Shown here: one piece after another, positions 41,190 to 52,713 of the stretch | How positions within the stretch are numbered: position 1 is the first letter of the stretch | Layout: the number at the start of each line of letters is the position of its first letter | Source: Thioalkalivibrio sp. ALJ3 | GTDB lineage: Bacteria; Pseudomonadota; Gammaproteobacteria; Ectothiorhodospirales; Ectothiorhodospiraceae | DNA length: 64,000 nucleotides | Direction of reading: 5' to 3' | Assembly: GCF_000377205.1 (NCBI RefSeq) | Contig: NZ_KB897905.1 | Location: 368,586-432,585 of the forward strand | The notes under the pieces: generated by a model | Database searches by the model: none | The model's input: only the letters and a program-made list of their open reading frames with translations | Told to the model about the DNA's origin: nothing | Made by a program: the position numbers and the translations under genes

Positions 41190-41458
41190 CCTGTACACGA
41201 CCTGTACAGGATACCCACAGGCCGGGCCAAACGATGGCAGTTAGATGACAAAACACCCAACCGGAATCACGAATATCTTTTAAGATACTGATAAATATAA
41301 ATAAAAATGGATTGGTCGGTTTTTAGCCATTCTGACACGACCCAAGCAGCAACAAGCATTTAGTGCCTTTCACCCCATTTCCTCCACAGAGTTGTCCACA
41401 GGTTTTGTGGATAACGATCACACTCTTGTGTCCACACGGACTGGCGTAGACTAGCCAC
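41190..41458 (+). promoter_or_regulatory. AT-rich region with a DnaA-box cluster upstream of priA
   Basis: Part of the 375-base gap between pntB and priA. Two CTGTACA copies lie at 41191-41197 and 41202-41208, one helical turn apart. An AT-rich stretch covers 41272-41308. A dense group of DnaA-box-like 9-mers follows: TTGTCCACA (41392-41400), TGTGGATAA (41406-41414, an exact TTATCCACA box on the minus strand), and weaker matches at 41380-41388 and 41428-41436. TAGACT at 41447-41452 ends 6 bases before the priA ATG. It could be DnaA control of priA or an origin-like site. Confidence 0.55.
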
Positions 41459-43654
<2,196 letters not shown>

Positions 43655-43729
43655 ACCCCGCATCCAGCGGGCACCGGGACCGGATTCTGGTTAGAATGCG
43701 GGCCTTTTGAGACGACGGACCCGGTTCCC

Positions 43730-45493
43730 TTGAAAGACGCCCTTACCCAGGCCCTCGCGGCCGCCCTGGAGACCCTGGTGGCCGATGGCCGTGTACCCGC
43801 CGATCACGGTGTCGAGGTACAGGTCACGCGTGCCCGCGACCGCGAGCATGGCGACTTTGCCAGCAACCTGGCGATGCAGCTCGCGCGCCCAGCGAAGACC
43901 AAACCGCGCGACCTGGCCGAGGCCCTGTGCGCCGCGATGCCGGCCGTGCCCGGCCTGGCCGGCACCGAGATCGCCGGCCCCGGCTTCATCAACTTCCGCC
44001 TCGCCGCGGATGCCCGCACCCAGGTGCTGGGCCGCATCGCCACCCAGGGCGCCGACTTTGGCCGATCGAGCGTGGGGAACGGCCGCCCGGTGCAGGTGGA
44101 GTTCGTCTCCGCCAACCCCACCGGCCCGCTGCATGTCGGCCACGGCCGCGGCGCGGCCTTCGGTGCCACCGTCGCCGACCTGCTGGATTTCTGCGGCTTC
44201 GACGTCACCCGCGAGTACTACGTGAACGACGCCGGGCGGCAGATGAACATCCTCGCCGCCAGCGTCTGGCTGCGCTACCTGGAACAGCACGGCGTGCAGG
44301 TCCTGTTCCCGGCCAACGGCTACCAGGGTGACTACATCTACCCGGTCGCCGAGTCCCTGACCGCGCAGATCGGCGAACAGGCCGTACACCCGGCCGAGGC
44401 CGTGACCCGCGACCTGCCGCCGGACGAACCGGCCGGCGGCGACAAGGAGATCTACATCGACGCGGTGATCGCCCGTGCCCGCGAGCTGCTGGGCCCGGAA
44501 CTGTACCGCACGGTGTTCGACTGTGGACTGAACGCGATCCTCGAAGACATCCGCGACGACCTGCGCGAGTTCGGGGTCGAATACCAGTGCTGGTTCTCCG
44601 AGCGCAGTCTGGCCGACTCCGGCGCGATCGACGCCGCGGTGCAGGATCTCGAGGCGCACGGCGCGCTGTACGAGAAGGACGGGGCGCTGTGGTTCCGCTC
44701 CTCCGACTACGGCGACGACAAGGACCGCGTGGTGCGCCGCGAGAACGGCGACTACACCTACTTCGCCTCCGACATCGCCTATCACCGCGAGAAGTTCCAG
44801 CGCGGCTTCGAGCGCGTGATCAACATCTGGGGTGCCGACCACCACGGCTACGTCCCGCGCGTGCGCGCCGCGCTGCAGGCCCTGGGCCTGGAGGCCGACC
44901 GCCTGGACGTGTTGCTGGTGCAGTTCGCGATCCTCTACCGCGGGGGCGAACGCCTGCCGATGTCCACCCGCGCCGGGCAGTTCGTCACCCTGCGCGAGCT
45001 GCGCGACGAGGTCGGGTCGGACGCCGCACGCTTCTTCTACGTGCAGCGGCGCTGCGACCAGCACCTGGACTTCGACCTGGATCTGGCCAAGTCGCAGTCC
45101 AACGACAACCCGATGTACTACATCCAGTACGCCCATGCGCGCATCGCCAGCGTGCTGCGTACCGCCGCCGAACGCGGCCATACCGCCAGCGCGCTGGACG
45201 ACGCCGGGCTGTCCGAACGCCTGACCGAGCCGCAGGAAGACGACTTGCTGGATCGCCTCGACCGCTTCCCCGAGGTGATCGCGGCGGCCGCCGAGGCCTG
45301 CGAGCCGCACCAGATCGCCCAGTACCTGCGCGAGCTGGCCGCCGGCTTCCATACCTACTACAACGCCGTGCCATTCCTGAATGCCGAGGACGCCAACGTC
45401 ATCGGCGCGCGCCTGGCGCTGCTGACCGGCATCAAGCAGGTGCTGCACAATGGGCTGCGCCTGCTCGGCGTCACCGCCCCCGAACGGATGTAG
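43730..45493 (+). CDS. argS: Arginyl-tRNA synthetase
   Basis: 587-residue class I synthetase. An Add-1 N-terminal domain is followed by ANPTGPLHVGHGRGAAFG, carrying the HIGH-type motif HVGH, then YVNDAGRQMN and IWGADHHGYVPR. MSTRAGQFVTL stands in place of KMSKS, as usual for ArgRS. The C-terminal anticodon-binding domain ends with VTAPERM. The start appears to be TTG 43730 (TTG AAA GAC GCC), since no ATG or GTG lies in frame nearby and the first internal Met is beyond the conserved N-terminus. TAGAAT at 43692-43697 is a possible -10. Confidence 0.95.
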   Translation: MKDALTQALAAALETLVADGRVPADHGVEVQVTRARDREHGDFASNLAMQLARPAKTKPRDLAEALCAAMPAVPGLAGTEIAGPGFINFRLAADARTQVLGRIATQGADFGRSSVGNGRPVQVEFVSANPTGPLHVGHGRGAAFGATVADLLDFCGFDVTREYYVNDAGRQMNILAASVWLRYLEQHGVQVLFPANGYQGDYIYPVAESLTAQIGEQAVHPAEAVTRDLPPDEPAGGDKEIYIDAVIARARELLGPELYRTVFDCGLNAILEDIRDDLREFGVEYQCWFSERSLADSGAIDAAVQDLEAHGALYEKDGALWFRSSDYGDDKDRVVRRENGDYTYFASDIAYHREKFQRGFERVINIWGADHHGYVPRVRAALQALGLEADRLDVLLVQFAILYRGGERLPMSTRAGQFVTLRELRDEVGSDAARFFYVQRRCDQHLDFDLDLAKSQSNDNPMYYIQYAHARIASVLRTAAERGHTASALDDAGLSERLTEPQEDDLLDRLDRFPEVIAAAAEACEPHQIAQYLRELAAGFHTYYNAVPFLNAEDANVIGARLALLTGIKQVLHNGLRLLGVTAPERM

Positions 45494-45496
45494 CCC

Positions 45497-46081
45497 ATGG
45501 CCCAGGCCCGCCGCAAGCGCCGCAAGACGACCCCCGCCCGATCTTCACGACCGATCCCGGGCTGGGTCTGGATGTTCGCCGGCCTGCTGATCGGGCTCGG
45601 GATCGCGGCCGTGCTCTATCTCCAGGGGGCCGACCGTTCGCCCGACATCGGCGCCCTGTTCGGCGAGCCGGAGACCCCGGCCGAGCGCGCACCCGCAGCG
45701 CAGCCGGAGCGCCTGCCCACCGATGATGAGCCGCGGTTTCGCTACTACGAGCTGCTGCCCGAAGACGAGGTGCGTGTCCCTCGGGGTGAGCGCGAAGTCC
45801 CGCAGGACCAGGTGGTCCCACCCCCGGCCTCCCCGGCCGAGGGCGATCCGGTGATCCTGCAGATCGGATCCTTCCGGCGGTTCGAACAGGCCGACGAGAT
45901 GAAGGCCCGCATCTCCCTCCTGGGCCTGAGCCCGCAGGTACACGAGGTCCAGGTCGAGGGCGAGACCTGGCACCGAGTCTTTGTCGGCCCCTTCACCCAG
46001 GAGGACGACGTCAACCGCGCCCTGGACCGCCTGCGCTCGGAGAACATCGAGGCCCTGCGCCTGCGTCACCGGGACGGTTGA
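45497..46081 (+). CDS. SPOR-domain membrane protein, FtsN-like
   Basis: 194-residue bitopic protein. The basic N-terminus AQARRKRRKTTPARSSR is followed by one transmembrane helix (VWMFAGLLIGLGIAAVLYL). A Pro/Glu-rich periplasmic linker containing FRYYELLPEDEVRVP, reminiscent of short FtsN-like proteins, leads to a C-terminal SPOR domain (about 118-192; VILQIGSFRRFEQADEMKARISLLGL, WHRVFVGPF). It follows argS by 3 bases, as ftsN-like genes often do, and overlaps hrpA by one base. Probable septal glycan-binding role. Confidence 0.88.
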   Translation: MAQARRKRRKTTPARSSRPIPGWVWMFAGLLIGLGIAAVLYLQGADRSPDIGALFGEPETPAERAPAAQPERLPTDDEPRFRYYELLPEDEVRVPRGEREVPQDQVVPPPASPAEGDPVILQIGSFRRFEQADEMKARISLLGLSPQVHEVQVEGETWHRVFVGPFTQEDDVNRALDRLRSENIEALRLRHRDG

Positions 46082-49000
46082 TGGCCGCGGCCGGCCCGGA
46101 CCTGGACGCGCTGGCGAGGACCGTGGAGGCCCTGCCACAGGGCAGCGAACGCCGCGAACTGGGCGAACTGCTGCGCCGGGCCCGCCAGCGGCACAAGCGC
46201 GGCCAACCCTGTGACCGGCTCGTCTCCACCCTGACCGAACGCCTTGCACACGCCGAACATGGCGCCGCCGAGCGCGAACGCCTGCGCCCGCAGCCCGTCT
46301 ACGCCGGCGACCTGCCGATCCACGCCGAGCGCGAGCGGATTGTCGCCGCGATCCGCGAACACCCGGTGCTGGTGCTGTGCGGCGAGACCGGCTCCGGCAA
46401 GACCACCCAGCTGCCCAAGCTGTGCCTGGAGGCCGGGCGCGGCGAGGCCGGGCTGATCGGCCACACCCAGCCGCGCCGCATCGCCGCGCGCTCGGTCGCC
46501 AGCCGCATCGCCGAGGAGCTGGGCACGACGCTGGGGGGCGATAAGACCTCCACCGTCGGCTTCAAGGTCCGCTTCTCCGACCAGACCGGGCCGAACAACT
46601 GGGTCAAGCTGATGACCGACGGCATGCTGCTGGCGGAGCTGGCGCATGACCCGGAGCTGCGCACCTACGACACCCTGATCGTCGACGAGGCGCATGAGCG
46701 CAGCCTGAACATCGACTTCCTGATGGGAGTGCTCAAGCGCCTGTCGAAGAAGCGCCCGGAGCTGCGCATCATCATCACCTCCGCGACGCTGGATCCGGAG
46801 CGGCTGTCCGCGTTCTTCGACGACGCCCCGATCCTGACCGTGGCCGGCCGCACCTATCCGGTGGAGCTGCGCTACCGCCCGATCGAGCCGGAAGACGCGG
46901 CCGACGACGAAGACGCAGGCCGTGGCGAGCGCGACCTGTTCGACGGCATCCGCGACGCGGTCGCCGAATGCGAGCGTGCCGGCCCCGGCGATATCCTGGT
47001 GTTCCTGCCCGGCGAACGCGAGATCCGCGACGCCCACAAGGCCCTGCGCGGCCAGGTGCGCGCGGACACCGAGGTCCTGGCGCTATACGCGCGCCTGTCC
47101 GCGCGCGAGCAGTCACGGGTATTCCAGTCGCACGCCGGCCGACGCATCGTGCTGGCCACCAACGTCGCCGAGACCGCGCTGACCGTCCCCGGCATCCGCT
47201 TCGTGATCGACTCGGGGCTGGCCCGCGTCTCGCGCTACTCCTGGCGCTCCCGCGTGCAGCGCCTGAGCCTGGAGCCGATCTCGCAGGCCGCCTGCGACCA
47301 GCGCGCCGGGCGCTGCGGACGGCTGGGCCCCGGCATCTGCATCCGTCTGTTCGCGGAAGACGACTACCACCTGCGCCCGCCGTTCACCGACCCGGAGATC
47401 CAGCGCTCCAACCTCGCCTCGGTGATCCTGCAGATGGCCGCGCTGAAACTCGGCCAGCCGCGCCAGTTCCCGTTCGTCGACCCGCCCGACCCGCGCCTGG
47501 TCAAGGACGGCTACCGCCTGTTGGAGGAGCTGGGCGCGGTGGATGCCCGCGGCCGCATCACCCCGCGCGGTCGCCAGCTTGCACGCATGCCCATCGACCC
47601 GCGCCATGGCGCGATGCTGCTGGCCGGGGCCGACCACGGCTGCGTAACCGAGACCGCCACCATCGCGGCCTTCCTGTCGCTGCAGGACCCGCGCGAACGC
47701 CCGGCGGAGGCCACCCAGGCGGCGGACCAGGCCCATCGGGAGTTCCAGGTCGAGGGCTCCGACTTCATGGGTATGCTGCGGCTGTGGGAGGCCTGGCACA
47801 CCGCGCGCGAGGACCTGGGCTCGAATGCCCTGAAACGCTGGTGCCGCGAGCACTTCCTGAACTTCCTGCGCATGCGCGAGTGGCAGGAACTGCGCGTGCA
47901 GCTGCTGCGCCAGGCCCGCGAGATGGACCTAAAGCCGAACCACCAACCGGCCGACGCCGAGCCCGTGCACCGCGCACTGCTGACCGGGCTTGTCAGCCAG
48001 ATCGGGCAGAAGACCGAGCGCGGCGACTACCTCGGCGCGCGCAACCGCCGCTTCCAGATCCATCCCGGCTCGGTCCTGGCGAAGAAGAAACCGGCCTGGG
48101 TGATGAGCGCGGAGATCGCCGAGACCACCCGCGTCTACGCCCGCGACAACGCCCGCATCGAGCCCGACTGGATCCTGGCCGCGGCGGCGCATCTGCTCAA
48201 GCACCACATCTTCGAGCCGCACTTCCAGCGCCGCAGCGGACGCGTCGGGGCCTTCGACCGCATCACCCTGTACGGCCTGGTCGTCGCCCCGAAAAAGCCG
48301 GTGGACTTCGCAAGACACGACCCCGCCGAGGCCCGGCGCATCCTGATCCGCGAGGGCCTGGTCGGTGGCGAGCTGCGCACCCGCTCGAAGGGGGTGCAGG
48401 CCAACCGCGAGGCGGTGGCCGAGATCGCCGAGCAGGAGGCGCGCGGACGCCGGCGCGACCTGCTGGTGGAAGAGGATCGCCTGTTCGACTTCTATGACGC
48501 CCGCCTGCCGGCGGAGATCACCGACGGCACGAGCTTCGAGACCTGGGCGCGCAAGACCGAGAAGCGGGACCCCGACGCCCTTCGGATCGACCGCGCGGCG
48601 CTTCTGAACGAACCGGACACCACGCTCCCGCAAGGGGCCTACCCCGACCACCTGGAGGTCGAGGGCCTGCGTCTACCGCTGGCCTACCGCTTCGAGCCGG
48701 GCCAGCCGGACGACGGCGTGACCGTGACCATCCCGATCGCCGCGCTGAACGCGGTGCCCGACTGGCTGGGCGACTGGCTGGTGCCGGGGCTGCTGGAGGA
48801 GCGCGTGACCGGCCTGTTGAAGAGCCTGCCCAAGGGTCTGCGCCGCCAGTTCGTGCCCGCGCCGGACTTCGCGCAGGCCGCGCTGGCGCGCATCGAACAC
48901 CGCCAGGGCCCGCTGATCCCGGCGCTGGCCGAGGCCCTGCACGCGATGACCGGCACCGAGATCCCGCTGGATGCCTGGCGCCCGGAGAACCTGGAGCCCC

Positions 49001-50004
49001 ACCTGGTGATGCGCTTTCGCATCCTCGATCCAGAAGGCAACGAGCAGGCCAGCGGCCGCGACCTGGCCGCGCTGAAGCGCCGGCTGGGCGACAGCGCCGA
49101 GGCCCACTTCGACGCCAGCCGCCCGGACGAGATTACCCGCGAGGGGATCACCGAGTGGGACTTCGGCGCGCTGCCGGAGAGTGTCGAGTTCGACCATCAG
49201 GGGGCGCAGCTGCGTGCCTTCCCGATCCTGGTCGATCGCGGCGACGCGGTCTCGCTGGAGCTGGAACCGGACCCGACTCGGGCCACGCGCGCCCACCGCG
49301 CGGGCCTGCGCCGGCTGTTCCTGCTGGGCGCGCGCAAGACCGCGCGCGACCTGCGCCGCCAGCTCCCGGAGATCGAGCGCGCCTGCCTGAACTACTCGAC
49401 GCTCGGCAGCTGCGAGGCGCTGCGCGACCAGATCCTGGAAGCCGCGGCCGACCGCGTGTTCCTGGCCGAGCCATGGCCGCGCGATACCGAGGCCTTTCGA
49501 GAGCGCCTGGAGGCCAGCCTGCCCGAGTTCTCGCCGACGGTGATGGAACTCTCGCGCTTGGCCGCCGAGATCCTGCGCCACTGGCACGACCTGCGCACGC
49601 GGCTGCAGGGGGATCTGCCGCTGTCCTGGATCGAGGCCGCGCGCGACATCCGCGGCCAGCTCGAGGCGCTGGTCCCGGCCGATTTCCTGCTGCGTACCCC
49701 GCACGCCGTGCTGCCCGAGCTGCCGCGCTACCTGCAGGCAATCGACAAGCGCCTGGAACGCCTGACTCAGGCGCCGGACAAGGACCGCGCGCGACGTGTG
49801 GCGGTCGAGCCGCTGTGGCAGCAGGCACAGGAGCTGATCGCGCGGGCGCCGGACCACCCGGATGTGCTCGCCTTTCGCTACCGCATTGAGGAGTTTCGCG
49901 TCTCGCAGTTCGCCCAGGAACTGGGCACTCGCGAGAAGGTGTCGCCGAAGCGGCTGGAACGCGAATACGCCGACGTAATCCAACGACTGGCAAGCGGTAC
50001 ATGA
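46081..50004 (+). CDS. hrpA: ATP-dependent RNA helicase HrpA (DEAH family)
   Basis: 1307-residue helicase. Walker A is LCGETGSGKTTQLPKLCLE, the DEAH box is LIVDEAHERSLNIDFLMG, SAT follows in IIITSATLDPERL, and motif VI is in DQRAGRCGRLGPGICIRLF. The OB-fold and long C-terminal HrpA-specific region (DUF3418) extend from about residue 700 to the end. Length matches E. coli HrpA. The ATG at 46081 overlaps the preceding stop. The enzyme acts on mRNA and stalled ribosomes in the cytoplasm. Confidence 0.95.
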   Translation: MAAAGPDLDALARTVEALPQGSERRELGELLRRARQRHKRGQPCDRLVSTLTERLAHAEHGAAERERLRPQPVYAGDLPIHAERERIVAAIREHPVLVLCGETGSGKTTQLPKLCLEAGRGEAGLIGHTQPRRIAARSVASRIAEELGTTLGGDKTSTVGFKVRFSDQTGPNNWVKLMTDGMLLAELAHDPELRTYDTLIVDEAHERSLNIDFLMGVLKRLSKKRPELRIIITSATLDPERLSAFFDDAPILTVAGRTYPVELRYRPIEPEDAADDEDAGRGERDLFDGIRDAVAECERAGPGDILVFLPGEREIRDAHKALRGQVRADTEVLALYARLSAREQSRVFQSHAGRRIVLATNVAETALTVPGIRFVIDSGLARVSRYSWRSRVQRLSLEPISQAACDQRAGRCGRLGPGICIRLFAEDDYHLRPPFTDPEIQRSNLASVILQMAALKLGQPRQFPFVDPPDPRLVKDGYRLLEELGAVDARGRITPRGRQLARMPIDPRHGAMLLAGADHGCVTETATIAAFLSLQDPRERPAEATQAADQAHREFQVEGSDFMGMLRLWEAWHTAREDLGSNALKRWCREHFLNFLRMREWQELRVQLLRQAREMDLKPNHQPADAEPVHRALLTGLVSQIGQKTERGDYLGARNRRFQIHPGSVLAKKKPAWVMSAEIAETTRVYARDNARIEPDWILAAAAHLLKHHIFEPHFQRRSGRVGAFDRITLYGLVVAPKKPVDFARHDPAEARRILIREGLVGGELRTRSKGVQANREAVAEIAEQEARGRRRDLLVEEDRLFDFYDARLPAEITDGTSFETWARKTEKRDPDALRIDRAALLNEPDTTLPQGAYPDHLEVEGLRLPLAYRFEPGQPDDGVTVTIPIAALNAVPDWLGDWLVPGLLEERVTGLLKSLPKGLRRQFVPAPDFAQAALARIEHRQGPLIPALAEALHAMTGTEIPLDAWRPENLEPHLVMRFRILDPEGNEQASGRDLAALKRRLGDSAEAHFDASRPDEITREGITEWDFGALPESVEFDHQGAQLRAFPILVDRGDAVSLELEPDPTRATRAHRAGLRRLFLLGARKTARDLRRQLPEIERACLNYSTLGSCEALRDQILEAAADRVFLAEPWPRDTEAFRERLEASLPEFSPTVMELSRLAAEILRHWHDLRTRLQGDLPLSWIEAARDIRGQLEALVPADFLLRTPHAVLPELPRYLQAIDKRLERLTQAPDKDRARRVAVEPLWQQAQELIARAPDHPDVLAFRYRIEEFRVSQFAQELGTREKVSPKRLEREYADVIQRLASGT

Positions 50005-50029
50005 GCGTTCTTGATAGGGGAAGCAGCGG

Positions 50030-51286
50030 ATGCGCGTAGTCGTGATCGGGGCCGGTGTGATCGGTGTGACCACTGCCTGGTACCTGCAGGAGGCCGGCGC
50101 CGACGTCGTGCTGGTGGACGCAGGCCCGCGGCCCGCCACCGGCTGCAGCCAGGCCAATGGCGGCATGCTGCATGCGAGCCATGCCGAGCCCTGGAACACC
50201 CCCGGCGTCGGCCTGGACCTGCTGCGCTTTCTCGGCCGCACGGAGTCGCCGCTGCTGTTGCGCCCCCGCGCCCTGCCCGGGCTGGCCGGATGGGGTCTGC
50301 GCTTTCTGTGGCACAGCCGCCGCTCACTGTTCGAGCAGCACACCCGCCTGAATGCCCGCCTGGCGGCGTTCTCGCTCCGGGAGATCGACCGCCTCCAGCA
50401 GGAGCTGGCAAGCGAGGGGCTGGACTTCGACTTTCGCCGCTGCGGCATCCTGAAGCTGTTCCAGGACCCGGCCAGCCAGACCCACAACCGCGCCGCGAGC
50501 GAGGCGATGCGTGATGAGGACGTGCGCTTCGAGGACTGGGACGTGGAGCGGATCATCGCGGAAGAGCCGGCACTGGCGCCGGTGCGCGAGCGCCTGTGCG
50601 GCGGGCTGTTCTTCCCCGGCGATGCGATCGGCGACGCGGCCCGCTTCACCGAGCAACTGCTCGCGATCGGCCAGCGCCGGGGCATCCGCTATTACCCGAA
50701 CGTCACCGCCCGGCGCCTGCGCACCCACCGCGGCCGGATCGACGCGGTGGAGACCTCCGAAGGGCCGATCGCGGCGCAGGCCTGCGTGGTCGCCAACGGC
50801 TACCACGCCGCGGACCTGCTGCGCCCGCTGGGGCTGCACCTGCCCGTCGCCCCGGTAAAGGGCTATTCGCTGACCCTGCCGATGGACGCAGACTGCCGGC
50901 TGAACCTGCCGCTGATCGATGACGCCAACAAGGTGGTGATGACCCCACTGGGCAAACGCCTGCGCCTGGCCGGCACCGCCGAATTCGCCGGCCGTGACCG
51001 CCACCTGAACACCGAGCGGAGCGCCAATGTCCTCGACCAGTGCCGGCGCACCCTGACCGGCCTGCCCGCGACCTTCGACCCGGCGACGATGGCCCCCTGG
51101 ACCGGGCTGCGCCCAATGAGCGCCCGCGGTACGCCGATCCTGGGGCCCACCTCCATCAACGGCCTGCACCTGAACACCGGGTCCGGACATCTGGGCTGGA
51201 CGTTTGCCTGCGGGGCGGCGGCGCTGGTGCGTGCGGGGGTGCTGGGCGAATCGCCGTCTCTACCCATGGAAGAACTGAGGCTCTGA
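50030..51286 (+). CDS. dadA: D-amino acid dehydrogenase, DadA type
   Basis: 418-residue FAD enzyme of the DAO family. MRVVVIGAGVIGVTTAWYLQEAG is the Rossmann GxGxxG, followed by CSQANGGMLHASHAEPWNTPG. The C-terminal FAD-contact segment is TGLRPMSARGTPILGPTSINGLHLNTGSGHLGWTFACG-like. It oxidises D-amino acids to 2-oxo acids, passing electrons to the quinone pool. A GGGGAAG-type Shine-Dalgarno lies upstream. It starts 25 bases after hrpA. Confidence 0.9.
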   Translation: MRVVVIGAGVIGVTTAWYLQEAGADVVLVDAGPRPATGCSQANGGMLHASHAEPWNTPGVGLDLLRFLGRTESPLLLRPRALPGLAGWGLRFLWHSRRSLFEQHTRLNARLAAFSLREIDRLQQELASEGLDFDFRRCGILKLFQDPASQTHNRAASEAMRDEDVRFEDWDVERIIAEEPALAPVRERLCGGLFFPGDAIGDAARFTEQLLAIGQRRGIRYYPNVTARRLRTHRGRIDAVETSEGPIAAQACVVANGYHAADLLRPLGLHLPVAPVKGYSLTLPMDADCRLNLPLIDDANKVVMTPLGKRLRLAGTAEFAGRDRHLNTERSANVLDQCRRTLTGLPATFDPATMAPWTGLRPMSARGTPILGPTSINGLHLNTGSGHLGWTFACGAAALVRAGVLGESPSLPMEELRL

Positions 51287-51299
51287 TCGGCTCTGGGGC

Positions 51300-51326
51300 G
51301 ATGCGTTGAGCAACGCGAAACGCATC
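51300..51326. repeat. Dispersed hairpin repeat (GATGCGTT family), copy 1
   Basis: GATGCGTT (51300-51307) and AACGCATC (51319-51326) pair around an 11-base loop between the convergent dadA and histidine kinase genes. The same unit recurs at 63292-63318. It is likely a REP-like element that also acts as a transcript end. Confidence 0.75.
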
Positions 51327-51350
51327 ATGAGGCAATACAGACCACGCCAT

Positions 51351-52673
51351 TTACGACGCCGGGAATACCATGCGGATCCGTGCCCCATGCAGCTCCGGTG
51401 CCTGTTCGATATGCAGCTCGCCACCGTGATCCTGCACCAGGGCCTGGATAATGCTGAGACCCAGGCCCTGGCCGGCCTCGGCGTCGCTGCGTACGTCTGC
51501 GCGTTCCCCCCGCTCCAGCACCCGGGCGCGATCCGCCGGCGCGATACCGGGCCCATCATCGTCGATGGTCAGCGTAACGGCCTGCGGCGTGCACTGTGTC
51601 GAGATTCGCACACGGCTGGTCGCATGGCGGATCGCGTTGTCCAGGGTATTGCCGAGAAGCTCGAAGATCGCGCCCGGTTCCATGCGCAGGGCACAGCCCG
51701 GTTCGAGTTCGCTGTCCAGATCCACACCCTGCTGGCTGGCGAGCCGTCCAAGCGCCTGACAGGTTCGCTCGATGATGGGCGCCAGTAGCTCGGGCGCCTG
51801 GAAGGGCGCCGGACCCAGGCGCTGTGCCTGGCTGAGCTGGTGCTGCACCATGGCCTGCAGCCGGTCAACCTGGCGCTGCATGTCCTCGGAGTCGAGGTTC
51901 TGGCTCTCGAGGTTGAGACGCAGCGCGGAGATCGGGGTCTTCAGGCTGTGGGCCAGGTCGGCCAGGGCATTCTGCTGGCGTTTCAGTCGCGCGCGCTCGA
52001 ATTCGATCAGGTCGTTGATGCTCCCGGTCAGGGCCTGCACCTCGGTCGGGTACGGCCCCTCCAGGCGCCTGTGGTCCCCGTGCCGCAGTGCCTCCAGATC
52101 GCCCTGTACGCGGCGCAACGGCCACAGTCCCCAGAACCACAGTGCCAGCCCAAGGGCGACGATCAACGAGATCGTCATGGTCATCAGCCCCTGCCAGAGG
52201 CTGGCGCGATACTGCTCCACCTGTTCTTCAAAGGCCTCACGATCTTCCAGCATCTGGAAAGTCAGTCCGACCTGGCCACCGTCCAGCTCCCATTGCACGG
52301 GCAGGCTGAAGGCGAAGAAGTCGTCCTCCGACCAGTCACGCAGGGAGATCCCCACTGCGGACGGGGAGCGCCAGAGCGTGCGCCCGTCCGGACCGAGGAT
52401 GCGGGCATAGAGACCACTGGCGGGCAGTTGCAGGCGACTCTCGGGCAGCATCTCGGGGACGCGGACCTCGTTGCGCCCGACGACCTCGACCAGCCCCATC
52501 AACAGCAGAACCTGGGCCTCCAGGCGGGTCTCCACGGCATCCGCCGCATTGTCGCGAAATGCGGCCTCCAGCACCCAGGCCGTTAGCAGGGAAAACACCA
52601 GTACAGTAGCCCCTGCTACCAGCGCCAGGCGCAGGGTCAGGCTACTGCGGATCTGGCGCAGAGGGCGTCTCAT
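51351..52673 (-). CDS. Two-component sensor histidine kinase, PhoQ/QseC-like
   Basis: 440-residue inner-membrane kinase. The first transmembrane helix (LRLALVAGATVLVFSLLTAWVL) and second (GLMTMTISLIVALGLALWFWGLW, about 168-190) bracket a periplasmic sensor of about 125 residues. A HAMP-like segment follows. The H-box is NALADLAHSLKTPISALR, the N-box NTLDNAIRHA, and the G-boxes are DDDGPGI and GQGLGLSIIQALV. ATG 52673 begins MRRPLRQIRSSLTL. It is co-transcribed with the response regulator (40-base gap). The ligand is unknown; PhoQ-like organisation suggests an envelope or cation signal (inference). Confidence 0.92.
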   Translation of the reverse strand: MRRPLRQIRSSLTLRLALVAGATVLVFSLLTAWVLEAAFRDNAADAVETRLEAQVLLLMGLVEVVGRNEVRVPEMLPESRLQLPASGLYARILGPDGRTLWRSPSAVGISLRDWSEDDFFAFSLPVQWELDGGQVGLTFQMLEDREAFEEQVEQYRASLWQGLMTMTISLIVALGLALWFWGLWPLRRVQGDLEALRHGDHRRLEGPYPTEVQALTGSINDLIEFERARLKRQQNALADLAHSLKTPISALRLNLESQNLDSEDMQRQVDRLQAMVQHQLSQAQRLGPAPFQAPELLAPIIERTCQALGRLASQQGVDLDSELEPGCALRMEPGAIFELLGNTLDNAIRHATSRVRISTQCTPQAVTLTIDDDGPGIAPADRARVLERGERADVRSDAEAGQGLGLSIIQALVQDHGGELHIEQAPELHGARIRMVFPAS

Positions 52674-52713
52674 CGGATATCGAACAAGGAGCCGGCGTCG
52701 CCCGTGCGCAGCG

